Origin: an archaeon
GTDB taxonomy: Archaea > Asgardarchaeota > Hermodarchaeia > Hermodarchaeales > Hermodarchaeaceae
DNA: 32,924 nucleotides
Assembly (NCBI GenBank): GCA_016550395.1
Contig: JABXGY010000180.1
Span: 1-32,924, forward strand
Direction of reading: 5' to 3'
Shown: piece by piece, positions 16,450 through 24,412 of the stretch
Position numbering within the stretch: position 1 is the first letter of the stretch
Layout of the letters: each line of letters starts with the position of its first letter
The notes under the pieces: generated by a model
What the model saw: the letters and a program-made list of their open reading frames with translations, nothing else
Told to the model about the DNA's origin: nothing
The model's database searches: none
Position numbers and translations under genes: made by a program

Positions 16450-19400
16450 TCATGAAAACCGCTTTAGAGTGGTTTGTTGTTCATCTTCTTCATGAGGAAA
16501 GAGCGAATCGATGATTCTGGCTGCCATCTCTAATCGTTGTTGGTAGTATTGGGGTAAATTATATTCTTGAGTAATTTTGGTTGCTAAATCCAAGTATTTA
16601 ACAATTCCAGCTTTAGTGACGGTTAATACCAATTTTCCTGAACACACGGAACATTTACCAGACAATGGTATTCGCCGATATTTTTCATTACAACTTGTAC
16701 ACCGAAATTGCTGAGTGGAAAAAGCCCGAATATTGCCAAAAATATCAGGAAGGAAATGGGAATCCAAAAGTCTCCTAGCCATGTCTTGGACGTCCACTGC
16801 TGCAATTCGACTTCCAATAGCGAATTGTCGTTCAACTTTTTCTTGCATTGTATTCAGTCTCGTATAGGTAGTAATCCGTGGACCATAATTTACATCACAG
16901 GTGGGGTGTGAAAACTGCAGACCATAGGACTCTGCTGTGGGAGTAATACGATGGTCAACTACCCGATGTGCCACTAAATCAAAGATACCTTCGACGTCCT
17001 TAGGATCTGCAAATTGCATTGTCCGCTCATAGAATTCAAGTGGATAAATCCCATTTCCATCAATGTTATGAGCCTCCGCATCAATTTCCTTTGGAGTTAT
17101 TGTTACACTGAGAACCAAAGGGGTATCCATCGTACCACCCCGTGAGGTTGGGAGATACTCACGTGAGAAATTAATCATTGGATCAAGAGCAAGCATCACA
17201 GCATCCTCATCACCATCACATTGAGCAACGCAAAGCATTGTGTTTTGAGAGATATTATGATAAGCAGGAATTTCTTCGTTCACCGTTTGAACTTCAAGGC
17301 AATATGAGGAACTATTTTTATGAGAATATTCAATATTCTTAATTTGATCAGCTATCATCGAGTCACTAATTCTTGAGAGGCTTTGCGACTTGGGGTACCC
17401 ATCTCTGATTATTTTTTGGGCACATTCGGATTTTTTCTTATGAATCAGCAATAGGTTTGGTAAAATTTGTATGTTCTCTCTTCCGGGAATATTAACGTGA
17501 TAAAGACCCTTCGTTTCCTTCGGTGGAATTCCAAGTTCATCATATCTTTCTAACACTTTTTGACCAAAGCGCGCACCTTTTACAGGACTAATTCTGGCAA
17601 AAATTCCTAAGGTTGAAAATAGGAGGCAATAATCTTCTGCTAGTTTTTGATTACCCGTGTAGAGGGTAGTTCGGCATGAACGGGGGATTATTGATCCGTC
17701 CCCATCGATGAGGGCTGAAATAAAATGGAGTTGGTATTGTTTTTTAACAGTGAAAATGAAATTGGGTATTCGTTTATCTAGTGACCTCTTTCCCATTTTC
17801 CAAGCGTAGGCTAATAAATAAGCATGAATACGATTTGAATGAACAAGTTGATGATTATCTTGCGAGTAGTAAGGTTTCGAGCCAAGAACCTTTTCGATTA
17901 GCATCCTTATATGATTACGAATGTCTCGATTTGGTACACTGAAATTGGTTTGGTAGCAGCTATGTTCATCCCTTATGTACCCTTCAGTGATATAGTATCC
18001 TAAAAGTCGACAAAAATCATCTGTAAATGGGATATAAGGAGAAATTGTCTTTGCATCACGCGCCATTGCGATTTTTGATGTGCTTGGGATTTCTTCCCAT
18101 TTGAACACGCCTTCGCTTTCAAGGACTTCTAAGTGAGATAATGGAATGGATTGGAACCAATCGTAGCTGAAAATATGTTTGTAGGGTTGTTTGGGAAGTC
18201 TTGATTGGAAATATCTTCGCCAAGTGTTAGCTATTTTCCAATGACTTAATTTGATTTGAGACTTCATTTTTGTCTTATTTTGTAAAAGACTCATACCAAA
18301 TTGGTTAAGTTTAGACTTAATCCATTTGGTCGCTTCACGAAGTCTTGTGGCATGTTTAAACTCTTGGAATTTGTTTGTGGAAGGGAGGTTATTAACCAGC
18401 TCTTGAAGGATGTTAAATGAGAATATAGAAGAAACCGATGGTATATGATTAGTACATATCACAGGAATATGATCGCCAATTTTCAAATGGAGCGCTTTGA
18501 CTTTTTCAAGGGTTTTCGTGGTTTTATTCCATTTATAAACGCCATGATCTGGAGTTGTTTTGATAATTCGGCCCGATTGGGTTGTAATTTCAATCCAATT
18601 CGTACTTTGACCTTTAATCCAATGTTTAATTGGTTGTAGTATCGGATGTAATTTCTCTGGATCAAAACTAACAGCGAACCAATTATGATATGGATTATCA
18701 ACTGCAATGGTCCCGAAATCATCAACAATTTTTTGTTTTGTTCGTTGATTAATGAGTTCTTCAACTGTTCTTCCAAGAGGACATCTGAGAAGTCTAGTTT
18801 TCTCTGCGTCCCAGATAAGAACCTCTTCACTTCCGTCAATACAGTTGCGTCGTTTGGCTGCATGCCAGAAGGGATGTGCGTAGCATACGCGGAGGGGGGT
18901 GAATCCGATGATTCGTCCGATAACGCCTGCGGATGTATGGGGAGCCAGTCCAACTACTAAGTGTCCAAGAAGATCTTCAGGTCCTTTGAGTTCATAATAG
19001 GGTTCAAGGTCATAAACTTGGACGAGAAGATCGTCGATAAACTGGGAAACGCGGTAGAGATATTTTGCACAGTCAAAAGGGATAATGATATCCTGTGTTT
19101 TGAGTTCGAGAATTTGTTCGTTGGCGTTTAGAGTATTTCCCATCCGGTCGAATTTATATCCTAATTCACACAATTTTTCTGGTGAAACACTAACTTCACA
19201 TGGTTTAAAATGGGTTAGAGGGGCATCTGTCATGTCAAACCGAATTGTGCCATCTTTATAAACGAAGAGATCATGCCGTGCCCGAAGTATGGCTTTTTCG
19301 AGTGGTTCTGGGGTCTTATGTTTACTTACTAACCCTTTCACGCCTTTTACTCGCCCAGGAAGTCTATCACCAAAGCACTTTCGTGCTCGATCCATGTGTT

Positions 19401-21516
19401 TCTTTAATGGAAGTTCGATTTGACCATATGTATTAGTAGAATTTCCGCATTTTTCACAGGTCGGAGATTTAGTCTGTCGATTACAAGTAGGACACCAGCG
19501 GATGGATGTGGTTTCGATTTCACAATCTGGACATACCCGAAGAAAGGTAATTTCTCCACACCGTGGACATAGGCGAATATTAGTTTCGACCCTAATGGAA
19601 CTCTTTTTCTCAGCTTTCCGAATATCTCTCGTAGCTCCTCCGGCATTTCCCACTGGGAATATACCATGGGGAGGTGGGTCCATCCTTCGGCGTTTCGCTT
19701 TTTCAGGACGTCCAATTCGGGCGCCCACATAAAATGTACCTTTAGCATGAATGGGGATTACCCAATTATTTTGCAAATAGGTCAAGACATCGATTGTGTC
19801 ATCTAGTGGAGAAGAGAATTGACATTTATTCTCACCTAAAAAAAGTGCATGAAGAATGGGAGCAGCTTCCTTAAATGAAATTTTGTTGTTATTTATTTCA
19901 CAAGGTATACAAAGGGTATCAATGATTTCCGTTACCTCAGGATCCACTGGACCATGGAGTTCGATAACACGCGATTCATTATGTTTAGTCTCAAGTTGGT
20001 GTATCCATTTTTCCAATGCCTGTAGTTGTGTAGCTGAAAGGTCTTCCCAGAAATATTGGTATCGTGGATGCAAAGGAGCCCCAATGATGGAGGAGATCGA
20101 TAAAGCTTGCCATGGATCAGGAAAATTTTGGAAGGGTTCATTTAGTACTCGAGAGAAAGTTTGTTTATCAACACTTTCGAAGAGCTTCTGACGTTGCACC
20201 GCAGAAGCTGAGAGAAAAACACTTAGAACCTCTTGAGCCCACCATTCAGGACAATAACCAGCGGGAATAAGTAGATGATTATTCTCACGAAATTCTCCAA
20301 ATCCAATTAGGAGGTCGCCTAAGAATAGTATCTTAGCAACATAATCGCGAATTTGATTCGCTTCATCAACCGAATCTACTCGAATGATACTCCCATTATG
20401 TAATTTGACAATGGGTCCATGAATAGAATCAACAGGCAGTGCAATGCAGCCCTTCCCAGGGCGTTCGATTTTTAGTTGAGTTCCACAAGCGATGTAATTG
20501 TCTAGGAGCACCATTGTGGCTGGATGAACTCCGAGAGCTGCTAACCCTGTGTTTCGTGACCGCCCATATCTTATTCGGAACCCACCTTTTCGTGAGGGAT
20601 ATGCTAACGCTGGACGCCCAGCAGGCATGTCCTCTAGATATTTTTCTTCAGGCTGAATTCTATGTTCAATTAGGTCCTCATCCGTTTCGCGAGGGGTTAG
20701 GTTTTCCAACCAATCCCACCCTGACAAAGAAAGCTGCGCGACAAGATTGGCTAATTTATGAGTTTTTCCGAGGACACTGTCATTTAGAACAAGAATAGCA
20801 CCGCCTCGAAGGCGATTGGTTTCTACACCAGGGAGATCTCGGTAACCGGTTACTTCTACTTCAGCTGTTGGTTCACCTGTGACTTCAACAGGAAGATTAC
20901 GTACTGCAATCCTTACCTCTTCGGGCTTTGATGGATATTGAAGATGAGATTCACGATTATACAAATCGACTTCTTCAACATATCTTTCAATATGGTCAAC
21001 CGAAGGTTTATACTGGTCTAACCCCAGTTCTTGTCGAACGGCATCAGCAACGATTACGGTCTGCGCTGCCTCCGTACCACCTGCAGCACGAATTGGCCCA
21101 GCAAAATAGACAGCTAGATATCGGCTCCCATCTGTATTCGTCTTAATTTTTACAGTGGCAATTCCTTCAATTGGTCCAGCAGTAATTCCTTCAGTCAAAA
21201 TTGCCAAGGCTGTACGAATAGCTTGTTCGGCTGCTGCTTCAATATCCCATCCGTCGGTTAGTAAACTATGAATAATCTCCCGAGCAATTTCAAATGCCAC
21301 ATTCTGAGCAGGTTCAGTTTCACTTAACTCCCTTATTCGTTCCCCAATACCATGAGGTCCTACTAATCCTTCGACTCGTCCCGCGACATCATCAGCTGGA
21401 TGCATCTCTACATCTCGTATAGGATCTAGACCTTTACTACGCGCTTTTTTTGCGACTTGCTCTAGCCTTTGAACTTCAGCTCTAATATCCGTAATATAGG
21501 ATTCTTGATACTCCAT
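16450..21516 (-). CDS. polC: DNA polymerase D large subunit (DP2), interrupted by an intein
   Basis: The 1688-residue reading frame gives a 1147-residue polymerase after removal of the intein at residues 892-1432, a usual DP2 size. DP2 features include YFAGPIRAAGGTEAAQ, YPSRKGGFRIRYGRSRNTG and HPFWHAAKRRN. The acidic motif DGDED (residues 1434-1438, catalytic double-psi barrel) is present, as are NFSREYLPTSRGG and MDTPLVL. Zinc clusters are seen at about 625-675 (CPRC, CPDC, CPTC, CEKC) and near the C-terminus (CTSC, CSVC). It forms the replicative polymerase with the small subunit DP1, which is not in this window. The ATG shares one base with the stop of the upstream membrane gene, so the two are probably co-transcribed. 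Confidence 0.95.
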   Translation of the reverse strand: MEYQESYITDIRAEVQRLEQVAKKARSKGLDPIRDVEMHPADDVAGRVEGLVGPHGIGERIRELSETEPAQNVAFEIAREIIHSLLTDGWDIEAAAEQAIRTALAILTEGITAGPIEGIATVKIKTNTDGSRYLAVYFAGPIRAAGGTEAAQTVIVADAVRQELGLDQYKPSVDHIERYVEEVDLYNRESHLQYPSKPEEVRIAVRNLPVEVTGEPTAEVEVTGYRDLPGVETNRLRGGAILVLNDSVLGKTHKLANLVAQLSLSGWDWLENLTPRETDEDLIEHRIQPEEKYLEDMPAGRPALAYPSRKGGFRIRYGRSRNTGLAALGVHPATMVLLDNYIACGTQLKIERPGKGCIALPVDSIHGPIVKLHNGSIIRVDSVDEANQIRDYVAKILFLGDLLIGFGEFRENNHLLIPAGYCPEWWAQEVLSVFLSASAVQRQKLFESVDKQTFSRVLNEPFQNFPDPWQALSISSIIGAPLHPRYQYFWEDLSATQLQALEKWIHQLETKHNESRVIELHGPVDPEVTEIIDTLCIPCEINNNKISFKEAAPILHALFLGENKCQFSSPLDDTIDVLTYLQNNWVIPIHAKGTFYVGARIGRPEKAKRRRMDPPPHGIFPVGNAGGATRDIRKAEKKSSIRVETNIRLCPRCGEITFLRVCPDCEIETTSIRWCPTCNRQTKSPTCEKCGNSTNTYGQIELPLKKHMDRARKCFGDRLPGRVKGVKGLVSKHKTPEPLEKAILRARHDLFVYKDGTIRFDMTDAPLTHFKPCEVSVSPEKLCELGYKFDRMGNTLNANEQILELKTQDIIIPFDCAKYLYRVSQFIDDLLVQVYDLEPYYELKGPEDLLGHLVVGLAPHTSAGVIGRIIGFTPLRVCYAHPFWHAAKRRNCIDGSEEVLIWDAEKTRLLRCPLGRTVEELINQRTKQKIVDDFGTIAVDNPYHNWFAVSFDPEKLHPILQPIKHWIKGQSTNWIEITTQSGRIIKTTPDHGVYKWNKTTKTLEKVKALHLKIGDHIPVICTNHIPSVSSIFSFNILQELVNNLPSTNKFQEFKHATRLREATKWIKSKLNQFGMSLLQNKTKMKSQIKLSHWKIANTWRRYFQSRLPKQPYKHIFSYDWFQSIPLSHLEVLESEGVFKWEEIPSTSKIAMARDAKTISPYIPFTDDFCRLLGYYITEGYIRDEHSCYQTNFSVPNRDIRNHIRMLIEKVLGSKPYYSQDNHQLVHSNRIHAYLLAYAWKMGKRSLDKRIPNFIFTVKKQYQLHFISALIDGDGSIIPRSCRTTLYTGNQKLAEDYCLLFSTLGIFARISPVKGARFGQKVLERYDELGIPPKETKGLYHVNIPGRENIQILPNLLLIHKKKSECAQKIIRDGYPKSQSLSRISDSMIADQIKNIEYSHKNSSSYCLEVQTVNEEIPAYHNISQNTMLCVAQCDGDEDAVMLALDPMINFSREYLPTSRGGTMDTPLVLSVTITPKEIDAEAHNIDGNGIYPLEFYERTMQFADPKDVEGIFDLVAHRVVDHRITPTAESYGLQFSHPTCDVNYGPRITTYTRLNTMQEKVERQFAIGSRIAAVDVQDMARRLLDSHFLPDIFGNIRAFSTQQFRCTSCNEKYRRIPLSGKCSVCSGKLVLTVTKAGIVKYLDLATKITQEYNLPQYYQQRLEMAARIIDSLFPHEEDEQQTTLKRFS
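17221..18843 (-). other. Intein in DP2 with LAGLIDADG endonuclease domain
   Basis: The in-frame insert of 541 residues begins with Cys (CIDGSEEVLIWD) after HAAKRRN and ends with Gln (MLCVAQ) before Cys+1 of CDGDED. Splicing restores RRN-CDGDED, the normal DP2 sequence. Intein block B is TTPDHG with His100 (intein numbering). The two LAGLIDADG blocks are LLGYYITEGY at 280-289 and ALIDGDG, with LIDGDG at 378-383. Both have acidic residues, so the homing endonuclease may be active. Block F reads AYHNISQN. The C-terminal residue is Gln instead of Asn, as known for PolD inteins of Pyrococcus, and the penultimate residue is Ala instead of His. Confidence 0.93.
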
Positions 21517-22217
21517 TATCCCACCCCCAAACTGAAGAAGACAATGAAAATAATTTCAAAAATTGCTAGAGTGAATGCGATGGCGATTGGGTTTAATAAG
21601 TTGTCATTGATTGGCGAGGCGATAAAATCTACAATTACTAATACAATTGCCGCAATAAGCCCATAAATCAAAGGAATACCAATGACATACCATAAAGGAA
21701 TGAATGCCAAAGACCCGAATAAAAACCCGCCAATTGTTCCTTCAATAGTGCGGTTTCCTTTAATGCGATGTCGTCCAAATTTCAAGCCGATTATTGCAGC
21801 AGCCCCATCTCCAACAGCAGCAACGAGAACAGCGCTAACAGCTAACCATCCTGAAAGCATCCAGTTAAGTTGCAACCCAAACCACATTAAGAGAAGGTTG
21901 CTGATGAAGTAAAGTGACAGAAAAGCGAACATAGTACCAACAGCGAAGTATACACTCGCACCGAGGCGGGTACGTTCTTTGGGTCGCATGACTCGATCAG
22001 TAATACGTCTAAAGGGGAAGTAGCCATAGACTCGAATACGTGCGATGTCAAACCCCAGAAAAAAGACTAGGCAGATTCCTGTAAATCCGATAGATAACAG
22101 AGGACCGCGTAAAGGTCCAAGAAATTGCACTCCCAACCAGTTGACCAAGGCAACTAAAATCATTAGGGAATGGAAGAGCTTCCGTTGAACTTCAGTGGTA
22201 ACGACAGGAGTTGCCAT
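21516..22217 (-). CDS. Membrane CTP-dependent kinase of the SEC59/DGK1/VTE5 family (dolichol kinase-like)
   Basis: The 233-residue protein has about six to seven hydrophobic segments. An early RKLFH (12-16) and the signature GDGAAAIIG (136-144), followed by KGNRTIEG (153-160), identify the polyprenol/dolichol kinase and CTP:diacylglycerol or phytol kinase group. CTP is the usual phosphate donor, and the substrate is a lipid alcohol. In an archaeon this would be a polyprenol, dolichol, geranylgeraniol or archaeol-type lipid. The nearby DPM1-like glycosyltransferase favours dolichol-type carriers, which is inference. The stop TAA shares its last A with the ATG of DP2. Confidence 0.78.
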   Translation of the reverse strand: MATPVVTTEVQRKLFHSLMILVALVNWLGVQFLGPLRGPLLSIGFTGICLVFFLGFDIARIRVYGYFPFRRITDRVMRPKERTRLGASVYFAVGTMFAFLSLYFISNLLLMWFGLQLNWMLSGWLAVSAVLVAAVGDGAAAIIGLKFGRHRIKGNRTIEGTIGGFLFGSLAFIPLWYVIGIPLIYGLIAAIVLVIVDFIASPINDNLLNPIAIAFTLAIFEIIFIVFFSLGVG

Positions 22218-22370
22218 TGTCTAACTTGGGGATGGTGGTGCCTCTTATGCGTTTTGACGATACCATCGAATTATAATTTTTTAATTCGTTTCTATTAACT
22301 CCGATTAGGAAAAGGCTTTAAAGTGTAATATCTGTCACATCTGCCTATCAGACGCAGGTGACTTTGCTTA
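22218..22370. promoter_or_regulatory. Divergent promoter region between the lipid kinase and the membrane-anchored protein
   Basis: TTTAAA at 22317-22322 predicts a plus-strand start near 22346 for the gene at 22371. The AT-rich block at about 22269-22284 would serve the minus-strand gene starting at 22217. No other element was recognised in these 153 bases. Confidence 0.4.
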
Positions 22371-23348
22371 ATGGCCCATACCACCCGTCAACAAATTATT
22401 GTCGGAATGATGGTTATTCTACTGATATTCGTGGTACCTCAAGTAGGTGCAAGTTCTTCAGTAGAAGAAGGGCAAATCACGATTGTAATTGATTTTAGCC
22501 ACGATCAACTGTTTAGCCCCATAAATCGAAACTTTTCACAAGCTATTGATCACCTCCAAGATTATCCAGAATATTTTGTAAGAATTTTAGAAAAAGGAAA
22601 ATTAACGGCGGAAAATCTATCTCGTTCTCATATTTTGGTCATCCCTAATCCAGGCAGAAACTATTCATCATCAGAGCATGAGGTCATCTCAAATTACGTG
22701 AATCGAGGCGGTTCTTTGTTTCTGCTAAGTGACTATCAAGTTGATGGAAGGCAGATAGGAAATCCAATAGCGTTGAACGATATTTTACAAAAGCTCCCTG
22801 AGGATAGAATCCGTTTTACCACATTCTTAGAGGGGAATAACACACAAGGAGATGCGATTATAGATCCTGTGAATTCTATTGGAATCCCTTACAACATCCA
22901 GATAAACGGTTCAGATTTTAATACGAATTTCAATCGTGACCTCCTTGCAATTGAGCTTAAATCCCTCATAATTGCTGCGGGTTCTCTTAGCACTTATATC
23001 TCTCCCCTTCTTGTCTCCACAGGAGCTGAGACTTCAACAGCTGTAGCAATTAATGGACGACCCATCAATTACCAACCAGGATGGTTGGCGGCCTTTGAAA
23101 TTGGAAATTCACGAATTGTGTTATGTACATCAACTACAATGTTTTCTGACACCACTTGTATTGCCACAAATCAGAGTTGGTTTCAATCTATGGATAATTC
23201 CTTATTGTGGTCTAATATTTTCAGATGGATGTCTTTTCCCCTACTCCAAGATCCTACATCGATTATGATTTTCTTCGTAGTGTTAGTGTTAGTTGCTGGG
23301 TTTGTCGTGTTTGTTTATGTGTTGTGGCTGAAAAAACGTGGACGGTAA
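22371..23348 (+). CDS. Extracytoplasmic protein with signal peptide, GATase-like domain and C-terminal membrane anchor
   Basis: The 325-residue protein starts with a clear signal sequence (basic start, hydrophobic stretch to about residue 26, then VGASSS). The ectodomain has ITIVIDFSHDQLFSPIN, HILVIPNPGRNYSSSE and VISNYVNRGGSLFLLSDY. That is the pattern of class-I glutamine-amidotransferase-like (DUF4350/GldG/IFT52-like) modules, which bind rather than process ligands. A single hydrophobic helix and basic tail (LWLKKRGR) end the protein, anchoring it with the bulk outside. The function is unknown. Its last 34 bases overlap the convergent glycosyltransferase gene. Confidence 0.6.
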   Translation: MAHTTRQQIIVGMMVILLIFVVPQVGASSSVEEGQITIVIDFSHDQLFSPINRNFSQAIDHLQDYPEYFVRILEKGKLTAENLSRSHILVIPNPGRNYSSSEHEVISNYVNRGGSLFLLSDYQVDGRQIGNPIALNDILQKLPEDRIRFTTFLEGNNTQGDAIIDPVNSIGIPYNIQINGSDFNTNFNRDLLAIELKSLIIAAGSLSTYISPLLVSTGAETSTAVAINGRPINYQPGWLAAFEIGNSRIVLCTSTTMFSDTTCIATNQSWFQSMDNSLLWSNIFRWMSFPLLQDPTSIMIFFVVLVLVAGFVVFVYVLWLKKRGR

Positions 23349-24004
23349 AATAAGTTTCGTACAAGCGTTAAGAGCCATCGTGTAATATCACGACGGGCTT
23401 TTATTTTCGATTCCTCATCTCCATAACTTGTTGCAATGGGAACCTCGGAGATTATAAACCCAGCCCGTTGAGCATCGATGAGAATCTCCGTTTCAGCTGC
23501 AAATCCATCATCACGCACAGGAATCCGTTCTAATACCGTTCTTCTGAAGGCACGATAGCCTGATTGAGAATCTGTCACGGGTATTTTGAAGAACACTCTA
23601 AGAGCCTGTGTAGTGATGAGATTGCTTAATTTACGTACAAACGGCATTTTTTCTGATTGAGTTAAATAGCGCGAGCCAACAACAATATCGAATCCTTGTT
23701 TAATTTGTGTAAGAAACCGGGGAATGGAATGAGGATTATGTTGAAGATCCCCATCCAAGGTGATTATCACATCATATCGGTGTTTTATTGCAAAGGCAAA
23801 TCCAGTCCTTAGAGCTGCACCTTTTCCTCGATTTTGGTGATGCCGGAGAACTGTGGCACCTGCATCTTGAGCAACTTGGCCTGTACCATCAGTACTGCCA
23901 TCATCAACTACTATCACCAGGTCACAATACTTCTTAGAAATTGTTACTACCTGATCAACCGCACGCGATTCTTGATAAGCAGGAATGATGCAACAGACTA
24001 TCAT
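23315..24004 (-). CDS. GT2 glycosyltransferase, DPM1 / polyprenyl-phosphate glycosyltransferase-like
   Basis: This is a GT-A fold enzyme of about 229 residues. It starts IVCCIIPAYQE and then has VVDDGSTDGT, the NRGKGAALRTGF segment, DGDLQHNP (metal-binding DxD region) and DSQSGYRAFRR. These are the motifs of dolichyl-phosphate mannose synthase-like GT2 enzymes, which load a sugar on a polyprenyl phosphate at the membrane. The frame is open upstream to an ATG at 24016; the ATG at 24004 is preferred because it leaves the usual short strand before IIPAY. No C-terminal membrane helices are present, as in the short DPM1 form. Confidence 0.85.
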   Translation of the reverse strand: MIVCCIIPAYQESRAVDQVVTISKKYCDLVIVVDDGSTDGTGQVAQDAGATVLRHHQNRGKGAALRTGFAFAIKHRYDVIITLDGDLQHNPHSIPRFLTQIKQGFDIVVGSRYLTQSEKMPFVRKLSNLITTQALRVFFKIPVTDSQSGYRAFRRTVLERIPVRDDGFAAETEILIDAQRAGFIISEVPIATSYGDEESKIKARRDITRWLLTLVRNLFYRPRFFSHNT

Positions 24005-24070
24005 GTAAACCAGCAATTGATGGGCATTTCAGATTTGGATACGTAGTTGGGTGAAAAATGAAAAACCTTA

Positions 24071-24349
24071 CTATTCCTGAGAAACCCGGGAATTTGGGGT
24101 CTTTGAGGTGGTCACAGGTTGGGTTGCACAAATGTCTACAAATTCACCATATGCATCAACGGGTTCTGTTAGAGGCGTAATAGTAATTGTGGCTTGTACA
24201 TCACAGTTTCCACAATGAACTGTTCCTTGCCCAATATTGCGATTTAGTTCCACACGAACAGCATTTCGTCCACATCTGGGACAATTGAAAATTGATGGAA
24301 TTGTTCGAACAGGACGCTTGGGAGTTGTTTTTCTTCGTCGCCGACCCAT
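24071..24349 (-). CDS. Elf1-type zinc-ribbon transcription elongation factor
   Basis: From the preferred start the protein is 92 residues long and begins MGRRRRK, as do eukaryotic ELOF1 proteins. A longer start at 24364 adds five residues and is less likely. A four-cysteine ribbon (C23, C26, C46, C49) is followed by ITPLTEPVDAYGEFVDICA, closely matching the ELOF1 tail (xxLSEPVDVYSDWIDAC). Elf1 binds the RNA polymerase clamp and helps elongation through obstacles. Among archaea it has a patchy distribution, including Asgard and some TACK groups. It lies downstream of the RPA gene on the same strand (63-base gap). Confidence 0.88.
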   Translation of the reverse strand: MGRRRRKTTPKRPVRTIPSIFNCPRCGRNAVRVELNRNIGQGTVHCGNCDVQATITITPLTEPVDAYGEFVDICATQPVTTSKTPNSRVSQE

Positions 24350-24412
24350 TTGAATACCCTTCATTGCATAAGTTTGATGTTCTATATAACTTCTTGAAAT
24401 ATTAAAACGCCA

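Noticed and set aside
18483..18953. 156-codon minus-strand frame within the DP2 intein start
   Set aside because: It overlaps the conserved intein N-terminal blocks in another frame and has no recognisable domain.
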